Notes under the pieces: model-generated
Database searches by the model: none
Seen by the model: only the letters and a program-made list of their open reading frames with translations
What the model was told of the DNA's origin: nothing
Made by a program: the position numbers and the translations under genes
Origin: Streptomyces alboflavus
GTDB lineage: Bacteria; Actinomycetota; Actinomycetes; Streptomycetales; Streptomycetaceae
Assembly: GCF_000716675.1 (NCBI RefSeq)
Contig: NZ_JNXT01000001.1
Location: forward strand, 124,001 to 188,000
Direction: 5' to 3'
Length of the DNA: 64,000 bases
Shown here: positions 47,418-56,409 of the stretch, piece by piece
How the letters are laid out: each line of letters starts with the position of its first letter
Position numbering within the stretch: the stretch's first letter is position 1

Positions 47418-47879
47418 GTGCCCCAGATCCCAGAGAAGGTCCACGAGCTCACGGTCGGACAGCTCGCCGCGCGCAGTGGCGCCGCAGTGTCCGCCCTGCA
47501 CTTCTACGAGTCCAAGGGACTCATCAGTAGCCGGCGCACCTCGGGCAACCAGCGCCGCTACCACCGCGACACGCTGCGCCGCGTCGCCTTCATCCGGGCC
47601 GCGCAGCGCGTGGGGATCCCGCTGGCCACGATCGGCGAGGCCCTCGCGGAGCTGCCCGAGGGCCGCACGCCCAACCGCGAGGACTGGGCGGCGCTGTCCC
47701 AGACCTGGCGCTCCGAGCTGGACGAGCGCATCAAGCAGCTGGGGCGGCTGCGGGACCACCTCACCGACTGCATCGGCTGCGGCTGCCTGTCCCTGGAGAA
47801 CTGCGTCCTGTCCAACCCCGACGACGAGTTCGGCAACCGCATCGTCGGCTCCCGCCTGATGGGCGAACGCCGCTCCTGA
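47418..47879 (+). CDS. soxR: redox-sensing regulator SoxR (MerR family)
   Basis: A 153-residue protein. MerR winged helix: [58 protein letters not shown]; dimer helix [27 protein letters not shown]; [2Fe-2S] site [12 protein letters not shown] near 117 (four Cys, CxxCxCx5C). In streptomycetes SoxR senses redox-active metabolites such as pigments and switches on oxidoreductases and exporters. I see no SoxR box by eye in this window. The GTG at 47418 gives [11 protein letters not shown], the family N-terminus. It is divergent from the MaoC gene. Confidence 0.96.
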   Translation: MPQIPEKVHELTVGQLAARSGAAVSALHFYESKGLISSRRTSGNQRRYHRDTLRRVAFIRAAQRVGIPLATIGEALAELPEGRTPNREDWAALSQTWRSELDERIKQLGRLRDHLTDCIGCGCLSLENCVLSNPDDEFGNRIVGSRLMGERRS

Positions 47880-47909
47880 CCCGGCCCGGCGGCGGCCGGG
47901 CCGCCCCGC

Positions 47910-48611
47910 TCACCGCCCCAGCGCCGCCGCCACCAACTCCGCGTTCGACCCCGCCCGTTCCCCGCCCGGCAGCACCAGCGTGTCCTCCAGGCCGATCCGC
48001 CGCCCGAGCCCGAGCCGCCCCGCGAGCGCGAGCACCGGCCAGGCGCCGCCCTCCTCGCCGTGCAGCAGCACCGGGCGGCCGTGCGCGTCGCCGATCGCCG
48101 CGAGCAGCGCCCGCGCCGACGCCTCGGCCGTCGCCGCGTCCTGGTCGGTGACCTCCGCGAGGACCCGAAGGACCCGGGGCCCGAGCGGCGACGCCGCGAA
48201 CCGCTCGGCGCCGTCGGTGCCGGACCAGATGCCCGCCTCGACGCCGACGCCCCGTTCGAGGAGCGCCCGCGCCACGTCCTCCGCGCCCGGCTCGTGCCAG
48301 TTCACGGACGCGTGGTCGGGCAGCACGGTCCACGCCCGCACCCGTGCCGCGCGCGCTGCCGGGTCGGGTTCGGCCCAGGCGCCGGTGGTCACGCCGACGG
48401 ACACCGCGACGGCGGCGCGCAGCGCGTCCAGGGTCGCCGCGACCGCGCGTGGCGACAAAGTGTCTTCCCCGCACGGGGACTTGGGGTGTACATGGACATC
48501 GAGTGCGCCGGCGGCGACCGCATCGGCCGCCGAGCGCGCCAGGGCTCCGGGCGACAGTGGCACGGCCGCGCCGTCGTCCGCGCCCCGGGCACCGTTCAGA
48601 CATACCTGCAT
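47910..48611 (-). CDS. BKACE family (3-keto-5-aminohexanoate cleavage enzyme-like) protein
   Basis: A 233-residue TIM-barrel protein. The N-terminus MQVCLNGARG, then LARSAADAVAAGALDVHVHPKSPCGEDTLSP (paired metal-binding His in HVHP), VSVGVTTGAW, ASVNWHEPGAEDVARALLERGVGVEAGIWS and RVLAEVTDQDA match the beta-keto acid cleavage (BKACE, DUF849) family, in a short form (usual length about 270-310). These enzymes join a beta-keto acid and acetyl-CoA to give acetoacetate and an acyl-CoA, with zinc. ATG 48611 has no strong ribosome site. It is convergent with soxR. Confidence 0.82.
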   Translation of the reverse strand: MQVCLNGARGADDGAAVPLSPGALARSAADAVAAGALDVHVHPKSPCGEDTLSPRAVAATLDALRAAVAVSVGVTTGAWAEPDPAARAARVRAWTVLPDHASVNWHEPGAEDVARALLERGVGVEAGIWSGTDGAERFAASPLGPRVLRVLAEVTDQDAATAEASARALLAAIGDAHGRPVLLHGEEGGAWPVLALAGRLGLGRRIGLEDTLVLPGGERAGSNAELVAAALGR

Positions 48612-48690
48612 CGAGCCATCACAGCACGCCGTCAGGACCGGCGGACAGCACACGTCGGCACCGCACACCAACACCGCACGGGGGAGCAGG

Positions 48691-49209
48691 ATGAGCGTCG
48701 TCATTTGTTCGTTGAAGTGGGAAGCCGCGCGCAGCGGACGCCAGAAGGTCACCTACGACAGCGACGGGTACCACCTCGTGCGCTTCCCGTACGAGACCGG
48801 TGAGGAGCAGTACGACCCCTGGCGCATGCACGACCCGGGGCACGGCCTCACCCCTCCGTCGAAGTTCCCCGACGCCCGCTCGGGCCTGATATGGCCGAGT
48901 CACGACGGGTGGGGCACGCTGTCGGCGATGGTCTTCTGGGAGCCGGACAACCGGCCGACGGAGTACCGCGCGCGGTTCGTGCGCGATCCGCTGAACCTGT
49001 CGACGGGCTACGACTCCACGGCGACCACGGACATCGTCCCCACCCGCGGCGGGCAGTACCGCTCGTACACCTGGCAGATGTTCGTGCACCCCGGGACCCC
49101 GGTGGGCCTGAAGATATCCGCGCGCGGCCCCGGCGACGTGAAGCTCGCCGCACCGCTGATGCTGGCCGAGTTCAAGCTGGCCATCCACACGGACGTCGCC
49201 AGGCCCTGA
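48691..49209 (+). CDS. conserved hypothetical protein
   Basis: A 172-residue protein beginning MSVVICSLKWEAARSGRQKVTYDSDGYHLVRFPYETGEEQYDPWRMHDP. It is rich in Trp, Tyr and Pro and probably beta-structured (GWGTLSAMVFWEPDNRPTEYRARFVRDPLN, YRSYTWQMFVHPGTPVGLKISARGPGDVKLAAPLMLAEFKLAIH). No signal peptide or membrane segment. I do not recognise a family with known function. ATG 48691 has GGGGGAGCAGG directly upstream. It is divergent to the BKACE gene. Confidence 0.75.
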   Translation: MSVVICSLKWEAARSGRQKVTYDSDGYHLVRFPYETGEEQYDPWRMHDPGHGLTPPSKFPDARSGLIWPSHDGWGTLSAMVFWEPDNRPTEYRARFVRDPLNLSTGYDSTATTDIVPTRGGQYRSYTWQMFVHPGTPVGLKISARGPGDVKLAAPLMLAEFKLAIHTDVARP

Positions 49210-49268
49210 GGGTCAGGAGCGGATCGGCGGGCCCGCGAGGGGTCCGCCGTGTGCGTGCTCCGTCGCGC

Positions 49269-49877
49269 TCACGCGGAGACAAGTGGGCGCGAGTGCCGCA
49301 TCCGGGCGTGCCGCTCGGCCTCGGGCGAGAGGACGGGGGCGGGGACCACGATGCCGCAGCTCGTGCAGACGGGGCCCGACGACGGTTCGTGCGCCAGGCC
49401 GTAGCGCCATTCGAGGGCCGGGTCGCCGCACACGGGGCAGGCGGCGCCGGGCTCTCGCTCCAGGGCGTCGATGAGTTTGCGCAGCACGTCGGCGAGCGGC
49501 GCGGACGGGTGCACGCCGGGATCGTCGCACCAGGCGACCCCACGGCCGCCCCAGGTGCAGCGGTGCCAGTCGTCGACGCTGCCGGGGCGGCGCAGGCCGT
49601 CGTGCTTCTCCCGGCGCCTGCGGCGCGCGAAGCCCTCTTCGTAGGCGAGCCACACCGCGCGGGCCGCCTCCAGTTCGTCGAGCGCGGCCACGAGCCGCGC
49701 CGGGTCGGGTGAGCGGTCCTCGGGGCCGAACCCGGCGCGGGAACACAGGTGGTCCCAGGTCGCCCGGTGACCGTAAGGGGCGAATCTCTCCAGGCACTTG
49801 CGCAGTGAGTACCGCCGCAGTGCCAGATCGCTCTGCGGATCACGCACCTGTCTCGCGAGACTCCGGAATCCGGCCAT
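49269..49877 (-). CDS. hypothetical protein with C-terminal zinc ribbon
   Basis: A 202-residue protein. The first 100 residues are charged and helical (LRRYSLRKCLERFAPYGHRATWDHLCSRAGF, LVAALDELEAARAVWLAYEEGFARRRRREKH). The C-terminal part has a CPVCGDPALEW...VCTSCGIVVPAP pair (two CxxC), typical of a zinc ribbon, so nucleic-acid or protein binding is possible. GAGGTGCAGG precedes ATG 49877. I do not recognise the family. Convergent with the hypothetical gene to the left. Confidence 0.75.
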   Translation of the reverse strand: MAGFRSLARQVRDPQSDLALRRYSLRKCLERFAPYGHRATWDHLCSRAGFGPEDRSPDPARLVAALDELEAARAVWLAYEEGFARRRRREKHDGLRRPGSVDDWHRCTWGGRGVAWCDDPGVHPSAPLADVLRKLIDALEREPGAACPVCGDPALEWRYGLAHEPSSGPVCTSCGIVVPAPVLSPEAERHARMRHSRPLVSA

Positions 49878-50177
49878 CGCCCTGCACCTCCGTCACACGT
49901 TCTCGGACGTCGCCCCGGGCCGAGGATGTCGCCCCGGACCCGAGGGGCATCGAGTAGACGTATCGACTCCCGTTTTGGTGCCATCCAATTTTCGATGGCT
50001 TCCCATCAGCGCGTTCCCCGCAGGTCAGCGGAGATGCCTGTGAAGATCCGGCCAGGTCGCGCACGAGTCGCCGCTCCCGCGCCATGTGGCGGTTGTGAAA
50101 AGGCGACGGTTGTTCATCTTTCAGGTTCGGCAACCCGACAGTAACCTCCGCCGCGACGGCCTTCCGGAGGAGCACCT
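49878..50177. other. intergenic region before the acylase gene
   Basis: Three hundred bases without a gene I can support. The part around 49955-50000 is unusually AT-rich, with a weak inverted repeat CCATC/GATGG at 49981-49998. The acylase promoter should lie near 50095-50145, and GGAGGAGC at its end is the ribosome site. Confidence 0.5.
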
Positions 50178-53024
50178 ATGCGACGACGCATCGCACGGCT
50201 CAGAACCCTCACCATGTCAGCGGCCCTCGTCCTCGGGGCCGGTCTCCTGCTCGCGCCCGGACCCGGCGCCGCCGCGGCCGAACCCCCGCCCGTCACCGAC
50301 TACTGCGGCGACCACTGCGCGGACATCCTGCCGCCCGGCGCGAACGGCAACGCGACCCTCGCCGAGATCCTCAGCCACCGCCTCCTCGGCACCCGGCCCG
50401 CCCACGCCGACGACCAGCTCGGCCCCTACGACGCGCTGGCGGCGGGCTATCCCTCGCTGACCGACGGCAAGCTCACCGAGTTCTTCAACGACGCCTCGTT
50501 CGGCGTCGAGCCCGACCAGGTGGCGTCCGTCACCAAGCCGCGGGACGACGTGACGATCACCCGCGACAAGAAGTACGGCATTCCGCACATCCAGGGCACC
50601 ACCCGCTACGGCACCGAGTTCGGCGCGGGCTTCGCCGCCGGGCAGGACCGGCTGTGGCTCATCGACCTGTTCCGGCACATCGGGCGCGGCGAGCTGACCC
50701 CGTTCGCGGGCGGCGCCCCCGCCAACCAGGGCCTGGAGCAGCAGTTCTGGCCGCAGGCCCCGTACACGGAAGCCGACCTCCAGCGGCAGGTCGACTACAT
50801 CCGGCAGACGCAGGGCGAGCGCGGCCAGCGGGCCATGGAGGACGCGCAGGCGTACGTCGACGGGCTCAACGCGTACCGCGTGAAGGCCAAGGACGGGCGC
50901 TACTTCCCGGGCGAGTACGTCCTCACCGGCAAGATCGACGCGATCACGAACGTCGGCGAGATCCAGCCCTTCAAGATTACCGACATGATCGCGCTCGCCT
51001 CCGTCGTGGGCGGTCTGTTCGGCAACGGCGGCGGGGGAGAGGTCGAGTCGGCGCTCTCACTGCTCGCCGCCCAGCAGAAGTACGGCGTCGAGAAGGGCAC
51101 CGAGGTCTGGGAGAAGTTCCGCGCCCGCAACGACCCCGAGACCGTCCAGACCCTCCACGACGGCAGCAGCTTCCCCTACGCGGGCAAGCCCGACAAGGCG
51201 CGTGGCACCGCGATGCCCGACCCGGGCTCGGTGGTGCGCGAACAGCTCGTCTACGACCGTGAGGGCGGCGCCAAGGCCACCGCGAAGAACCCGGCGAAGG
51301 CCCCGAAGGACCCGGTCAAGGCCCCGAAGAAGCTGAAGCCGCTCCAGGGCGTGTACGACAAGGGCGTCCTGCCCGCCGACCTGTTCGGCTCCGCGGGCAA
51401 CCCCGCGCACGGCAAGGGCATGTCGAACGCCCTCCTGGTCTCGGGCAAGCACACCGCGAGCGGCAACCCCGTCGCCGTCTTCGGCCCCCAGACCGGCTAC
51501 TTCGCGCCCCAGCTCCTGATGCAGCAGGAACTCCAGGGCCCCGGCATCAGCGCGCGCGGCGTCTCCTTCGCGGGCGTCGGCATGTACGTCCAGCTCGGCC
51601 GCGGCCAGGACTACGCGTGGTCGGCGACGTCCGCGGGCCAGGACATCACGGACACGTACGCCGTCGAACTGTGCGCGCCCGGCGGCGGCACCCCCGGCAA
51701 GGACGCGACCCACTACCTCTACCGCGGCACCTGCACCCCGATGGACAAGCTGGAGCGCAAGAACGCCTGGAAGCCGACCGTCGCCGACTCCACCGCGGCG
51801 GGCTCCTACCGCATGCAGGTCTTCCGCACGCACTACGGCGTCGTCACGCACCGCGCGACGGTCGACGGCAAGCCGGTCGCGTACGTCTCGCTGCGCTCCA
51901 CCTACCGGCACGAGGCCGACTCGATCATCGGCTTCCAGATGCTCAACGACCCGTCGTACGTGAAGGACGCCGCGACCTTCCAGAAGGCGGCCCAGCACAT
52001 CTCGTACGCCTTCAACTGGTTCTACGCCGACTCGCGCGACATCGCCTACTACAACAGCGGCGCCAACCCCGAGCGCGCCGACGGCATCGACCCGTCCTTC
52101 CCGGTGAAGGCCCAACAGGCCTATGAATGGCGGGACTTCGACCCGACGAACAACACCTCGGCGCAGACACCGGCCGCCGAGCACCCGAACTCGGTCAACC
52201 AGGACTACTACATCTCCTGGAACAACAAACAGGCCAAGGACTTCAGCGCGGCCGGCTTCGGCCACAGCGCCGTGCACCGCGGCGACCTGCTCGACGACCG
52301 CGTCAAGAAGCTCACCGAGGAGGGCGGCGTCACCCGGGCCTCCCTCACCCAGGCGATGGCGGAGGCCGCCGTCACCGACCTGCGCGGCGAACAGGTCCTT
52401 CCCGAACTCCTGAAGGTCATCCGCAGCAAGGCCGTCGACGACCCGCGCCTGGCCCAGGCCGTGCAGCAGCTGGAGGCCTGGCGCAAGGCGGGCTCGCAGC
52501 GCAAGGAGACCGCGCAGGGCTCGCACGTCTACGCCCACCCCGACGCCGTACGCATCATGGACGCCTGGTGGCCGCAGCTCGTCGAGGCCGCGTTCAAGCC
52601 CGGCCTCGGTGACGGTCTCTACGCCGCGCTGACCTCGCAGCTCGGCGTGGACGAGGCGCCGTCGGCCGGGCACGGCCCGACCGGGGCGCACGCCGGGTCG
52701 GCCTTCCAGTACGGCTGGTGGGGATACGCCGACAAGGACCTGCGGACCGTCCTCGGGCAGCCGGTCGAGGGCTGGACGAAGACGGCGTACTGCGGCGACG
52801 GCAAGCTCGACGCGTGCCGCGACGCGCTCCTGAAGAGCCTGGAGCGGGCCGTCGCGAAACCGGCGTCAGAGGTCTACCCCGGTGACGCGAGCTGCAAGGC
52901 GGGCGAGCAGTGGTGCGCGGACGCCGTGATCCACCGGGCCGTCGGCGGCATCACGCACGGCGCCGTGCAGTGGCAGAACCGGCCGACGTACCAGCAGGTG
53001 GTGGAGTTCCCCCGGCACCGGTGA
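50178..53024 (+). CDS. secreted penicillin-acylase-type Ntn hydrolase
   Basis: A 948-residue precursor. Signal peptide MRRRIARLRTLTMSAALVLGAG... cleaved near GAAAAEP. The alpha part contains VTITRDKKYGIPHIQGTTRYGTEFGAGFAAGQDRLWLIDLFRHIGRGEL; the self-processing site is GKGMSNALLVSGKHTASGNPVAVFGPQTGY, where Ser416 (GM|SNA) becomes the new N-terminal nucleophile of the beta subunit. The subunit-joining spacer is Lys/Pro-rich. The family hydrolyses amide bonds of penicillins, acyl-homoserine lactones or lipopeptides; the substrate here cannot be told. ATG 50178 has GGAGGAGC upstream. Confidence 0.93.
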   Translation: MRRRIARLRTLTMSAALVLGAGLLLAPGPGAAAAEPPPVTDYCGDHCADILPPGANGNATLAEILSHRLLGTRPAHADDQLGPYDALAAGYPSLTDGKLTEFFNDASFGVEPDQVASVTKPRDDVTITRDKKYGIPHIQGTTRYGTEFGAGFAAGQDRLWLIDLFRHIGRGELTPFAGGAPANQGLEQQFWPQAPYTEADLQRQVDYIRQTQGERGQRAMEDAQAYVDGLNAYRVKAKDGRYFPGEYVLTGKIDAITNVGEIQPFKITDMIALASVVGGLFGNGGGGEVESALSLLAAQQKYGVEKGTEVWEKFRARNDPETVQTLHDGSSFPYAGKPDKARGTAMPDPGSVVREQLVYDREGGAKATAKNPAKAPKDPVKAPKKLKPLQGVYDKGVLPADLFGSAGNPAHGKGMSNALLVSGKHTASGNPVAVFGPQTGYFAPQLLMQQELQGPGISARGVSFAGVGMYVQLGRGQDYAWSATSAGQDITDTYAVELCAPGGGTPGKDATHYLYRGTCTPMDKLERKNAWKPTVADSTAAGSYRMQVFRTHYGVVTHRATVDGKPVAYVSLRSTYRHEADSIIGFQMLNDPSYVKDAATFQKAAQHISYAFNWFYADSRDIAYYNSGANPERADGIDPSFPVKAQQAYEWRDFDPTNNTSAQTPAAEHPNSVNQDYYISWNNKQAKDFSAAGFGHSAVHRGDLLDDRVKKLTEEGGVTRASLTQAMAEAAVTDLRGEQVLPELLKVIRSKAVDDPRLAQAVQQLEAWRKAGSQRKETAQGSHVYAHPDAVRIMDAWWPQLVEAAFKPGLGDGLYAALTSQLGVDEAPSAGHGPTGAHAGSAFQYGWWGYADKDLRTVLGQPVEGWTKTAYCGDGKLDACRDALLKSLERAVAKPASEVYPGDASCKAGEQWCADAVIHRAVGGITHGAVQWQNRPTYQQVVEFPRHR

Positions 53025-53094
53025 CCGGCGCGGGTCCGGGACCGCTCCGGCCGGACAGGGCCCGCCCTGTCCGGCCGACGGGGTGAACACCCGG

Positions 53095-54429
53095 TCAGGC
53101 GAGGGCGATCCGTCCGGCGGCGCACACGGCGTGAGCCAGTTCGGCATGGCAGATGTCGCTGTGCGCGCCGTTGGGCGGGCCGCCCCGCCGCACCACGGCC
53201 GCCGCGTCCACACTCACGCACCCCCGGGCCGGAAGCGCCCCGCCGAGCGCCACCCGCCGGGCGCCGTCGACGGCCTTGAAACCGTCGAACCCGAGGGCGC
53301 CCCAGCGCTCCCACAGATTGAGGAAGCCCGCGGAGTCACCGGCGAGCTTGGACGCGAGCGGATAGAGCTTGCCGAGTGCGTCGTCGTGGCGCGAGAAGCA
53401 GCACACGAGCGGCCCGTCGACCCGCCGCTCCACCCCGGCGAGCGCCCCGCCGCGCGAGCGGTCGTGGGGCAGCCGGGGGCTGAACGCGTAGTGCGAGAAG
53501 GCGCCTTGGAGCAGCGTGGCGGACTTCACACAGCGCGCCCGCGCGGGCATGCCGCGCAGCCCGTACGAGATCAGCCGGGCCCCGAAGCTGTGCCCGATCA
53601 GATGCACGCGCAGGCCCGGCACGTCCCCCGCGAGCAGACCGAGGGCGGGGCCGAGCCCCAACTGCCCGATGGCGCCGGCCCGGCGCTTCATCGCGTAGTA
53701 CGTGCCCTGCCGGAGGAGCTCCTTCGCGCCGCGCCACAGCCGCTTGCGGACCCCGTCGAGGAACTGCGCGCCGCGGGCGTCCTCCAGCATGGCCAGGAAG
53801 ATCTCGCAGACCTCGACGGCGTCGTCGGTGAGCATCGCGGGCTCGCCCGCGCCGAGGTCGTCGGCGAACTCGTGCGCCGGGCTGGTGTCGCGCACCGCCA
53901 CCAGATCGCGGACGAGCCGCCCGAACTCGTCCAGGCGGGAGCGGACTTCGGCGCGCTCCTGGAGCAGCCCGGCGATGCGGTCGAGCCGGGCCGCCTGCTG
54001 GGGCCCGGGGAAGGTGTGCGCGAGCAGGTCGCGGGTGGCCCGGTCGAGGGCCGGGTCGTCGGCCGGGGCCGGGGCCGGGGCGGCGGGCGGTGGCCCGGGT
54101 GCGGCCGCGGTGGGGGCAGCGGACGGCTCGAAGTCCGGGATCGGTTCGTCGGGGAAGCGGATCGAGGGCCAGAACACACCGGTGTAGCCGAGACGCACAC
54201 CGGCTCCGGCGAGCTGCTCGAACGGGGTGAAGAAGCGCCGGTACAGCTGCCGGGCCATCCGCTGGTCGTTGTTCCAGCCGTGCGCGAACACCAGCAGGTC
54301 GGTGACGCGTTCGCGTTCCGCGCCCGACAGGAGCCGGTCGCGCTGCACGGCGTCGACGTCTCCGTCGGCGTCGAAGGTCAATTCCCAGTAGGGCTCCACG
54401 ACCGCATGGTCCTGCCGGTCGGCGCTCAT
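53095..54429 (-). CDS. alpha/beta-hydrolase fold protein
   Basis: A 444-residue protein. DLLVFAHGWNNDQRMARQLYRRFFTPFEQL near 47 carries the HGW oxyanion-type loop, and VHLIGHSFGARLISYGLRGM near 275 is the nucleophile elbow GHSFG. A Pro/Ala linker lies near 110-130. The acid may be in CCFSRHDDALGKLYPL and the His in NGAHSDICHAEL near the end. No signal peptide, so probably cytosolic. The family includes uncharacterised serine hydrolases; substrate unknown. ATG 54429 is the best start although the ribosome site is weak; the frame above it is a shadow of the next gene. Confidence 0.82.
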   Translation of the reverse strand: MSADRQDHAVVEPYWELTFDADGDVDAVQRDRLLSGAERERVTDLLVFAHGWNNDQRMARQLYRRFFTPFEQLAGAGVRLGYTGVFWPSIRFPDEPIPDFEPSAAPTAAAPGPPPAAPAPAPADDPALDRATRDLLAHTFPGPQQAARLDRIAGLLQERAEVRSRLDEFGRLVRDLVAVRDTSPAHEFADDLGAGEPAMLTDDAVEVCEIFLAMLEDARGAQFLDGVRKRLWRGAKELLRQGTYYAMKRRAGAIGQLGLGPALGLLAGDVPGLRVHLIGHSFGARLISYGLRGMPARARCVKSATLLQGAFSHYAFSPRLPHDRSRGGALAGVERRVDGPLVCCFSRHDDALGKLYPLASKLAGDSAGFLNLWERWGALGFDGFKAVDGARRVALGGALPARGCVSVDAAAVVRRGGPPNGAHSDICHAELAHAVCAAGRIALA

Positions 54430-54538
54430 GGCCAGATGTCGCGCGGGAACACGCGAGAACACACGCCGACACGCGGGAGCCGGTGCCGTCCCCCGGGCGG
54501 CGGCACCGGCTCCCGCGCGGGTCTGCGGGGCGCCTCGG

Positions 54539-55177
54539 TCAGTACGGCATCCGGTCGCCGGGGTGCGCGGGGGCGCCGTAGGGCACGGCGGGGGGCGGGG
54601 GCGGCGTCTTCTGGTCGCGGGCATAGCGGTTGGTGGCGGGGAGCCAGGCGCACACGATGGCCACGAGCACCGTGAGCAGCGCCACGAAGCTGAACGCCAT
54701 GACGGATTCGGGTTCGTAGTCACCCAAGATGAGGACATGGGGGAACAAGGCCACGACGCCCGAAATGGTAATGAATACGCGCGCCCAAGTCGCCGCCTTC
54801 CTGCGGACGCAGAGCGTGAATACCAGCAGGCACACCGCGGTGAATATGGCGAATCCGGCACGGGCCGCGAGTGCCCCCGCGCGGTCACTGACGAGCTCGT
54901 CCCAGATGGGTCCTGAGAGCGACTTGATGTCGGCCGCCGTCGTATTCGACGGCAGTCCGACGACGTCCGGATGGTCGTCGATGACGTCCCGGATGTTCTC
55001 GTCGGCCATGTCATTGCCGCCGGCGAAGACGAGTACCGCGCCGACGATTGCGGACACCGCGGATATGACAGAGGTCCAGACCAGAGTGGTCAGGGTGCCG
55101 GGCCGCCGGACCGCGCGGTTTGCGCGGGCCGCGCGGCGGGGACCGACCGGCGCGGGCGCGACCTGGTATTGACTCAC
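54539..55177 (-). CDS. four-helix membrane protein
   Basis: A 212-residue protein. Basic N-terminus, then four hydrophobic segments: LVWTSVISAVSAIVGAVLVFAGG, GFAIFTAVCLLVFTLCV, VFITISGVVALFPHVLIL and FSFVALLTVLVAIVCAWLP, with a Pro-rich cytoplasmic tail (TPPPPPAVPYGAPAHPG). It lacks enzyme motifs. The 50 residues after helix 1 contain DENIRDVIDDHPDVVGLPS and are outside or inside depending on topology. GTG 55177 has AGGAGA 10 bases upstream. It is divergent to a LysR gene with a palindrome between them, which suggests control by that regulator. Confidence 0.78.
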   Translation of the reverse strand: MSQYQVAPAPVGPRRAARANRAVRRPGTLTTLVWTSVISAVSAIVGAVLVFAGGNDMADENIRDVIDDHPDVVGLPSNTTAADIKSLSGPIWDELVSDRAGALAARAGFAIFTAVCLLVFTLCVRRKAATWARVFITISGVVALFPHVLILGDYEPESVMAFSFVALLTVLVAIVCAWLPATNRYARDQKTPPPPPAVPYGAPAHPGDRMPY

Positions 55178-55273
55178 GGGTGCGACTCTCCTCGGGGAGA
55201 TGAAGGTTCGAGTGGGATTGACTCGACCATTCCATGGGCACCACGAACACAGCCAGCATTTTCTGGAAGAAAT

Positions 55274-55290
55274 CCCCAGATAATCTGGGG
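55274..55290. promoter_or_regulatory. palindrome in the membrane protein-LysR gap
   Basis: CCCCAGATAATCTGGGG is a perfect 17-bp palindrome (8-bp arms around A), in the 191-base divergent gap. Its T/A-containing centre suits a LysR binding site. Confidence 0.65.
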
Positions 55291-55368
55291 TGATCGAGGG
55301 ATCAGTTTCCGCGGCGGCTATGCTGCAATGCCGTAAAACTCAAAGGGAGTTGGAGAGAGTAAGTTCGC

Positions 55369-56388
55369 ATGGCCTTAAACGGTCCCCCGCAGTACCCCGC
55401 GGAACTGCTGGACACCACGATGGATCAGCTCCGTACGCTGCTCGCCGTGCATGAGACCGGCACGGCGCTCGCCGCCGCGCGCCAGCTCGGCCGGGAACAG
55501 TCCAGCGTGCAGAAGCAACTGGACACGATGAACCGCACGTTCGGCGCGCTGTGCGGTGAGGCGCTGGTGCTCAAGCGGGGCCGCGGCAAGGACGTCCTGT
55601 TCACCGCCACCGGCGAGCATCTGGTCGCGCTCGCGCGCTCCACGCTGTCCGCGTGGTCGGACGGCATCCACGACGCGCGCCGCCGCCTCGGCCGCACCCT
55701 CTCGGTCGGCTCGACCCGCTACACCCTCGGCTTCCTCCTGGACGCCGTGGAGCGCGTCAGCGACGCCTACGAACGCCGTGGCGTGGACCTGAAGGTCACC
55801 CACGTCCGCACCGGCGACCTCTTCGCCCGGCTGCGGTCCAAGGAACTCGACCTGGTCTGCGGCAGCATCGTCGTCACGGAGGGCCAGGAGGCCGAGCTGG
55901 AGCCGTACGAGATCGTGGAGTGGCGGCGCAGCGGCCTGTCGATCCTCACGAACCTGCCGCCACAGAAGCTGCCCGGCGACTCGGTCGACGCGAGCGAGCT
56001 GCCGGGCCTGCCCCTGGTGGTCTCCGCGGGCGGCCTCATCGCCCGCTTCCTCACCGCCTGGTACGGCGCCGACTTCCGCAAGGAGATGTCCATCGCGGCC
56101 GAGATCGAGGCCGCCCACTACGGCTTCGAACTGCTGCGGTCCGGCGTGGTCAGCGGGGCGATGCTGGTCACCCGCGGCATCGCGGAGGCCGCCGAGTCCG
56201 GCAGCCTCCCCGAGGCCGGGGGCCTGCGCCGCCTCGACGTCGTCGGCGACGTCGGGCCGCGCACCGAGGTCCTCGTCGGCGTCTTCACCCGGCGCGGCGA
56301 CCGCGCGTCGTACGACGCGAACCACCCGCTGAACCTGCTGTGGGACGCCCTGGCGAAGGACAACGGACGCTGGTGGCTCAGCCGTTGA
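55369..56388 (+). CDS. LysR family regulator
   Basis: A 339-residue protein. The helix-turn-helix is DTTMDQLRTLLAVHETGTALAAARQLGREQSSVQKQLDTMNRTFGALCGEALVLKRGRGKDVLFTATGEHLVALARS, LysR-like but with a changed recognition helix (REQSSVQKQ). The effector domain follows: RTLSVGSTRYTLGFLLDAVERV, LRSKELDLVCGSIVV, LTNLPPQKLPGDSV. ATG 55369 has GGAGAGAG about 12 bases upstream. A 17-bp palindrome lies 80 bases before the gene. The divergent membrane protein is the obvious first target to consider. Confidence 0.82.
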   Translation: MALNGPPQYPAELLDTTMDQLRTLLAVHETGTALAAARQLGREQSSVQKQLDTMNRTFGALCGEALVLKRGRGKDVLFTATGEHLVALARSTLSAWSDGIHDARRRLGRTLSVGSTRYTLGFLLDAVERVSDAYERRGVDLKVTHVRTGDLFARLRSKELDLVCGSIVVTEGQEAELEPYEIVEWRRSGLSILTNLPPQKLPGDSVDASELPGLPLVVSAGGLIARFLTAWYGADFRKEMSIAAEIEAAHYGFELLRSGVVSGAMLVTRGIAEAAESGSLPEAGGLRRLDVVGDVGPRTEVLVGVFTRRGDRASYDANHPLNLLWDALAKDNGRWWLSR

Positions 56389-56409
56389 CCGGCCGGGCCA
56401 CCGGCGGCG

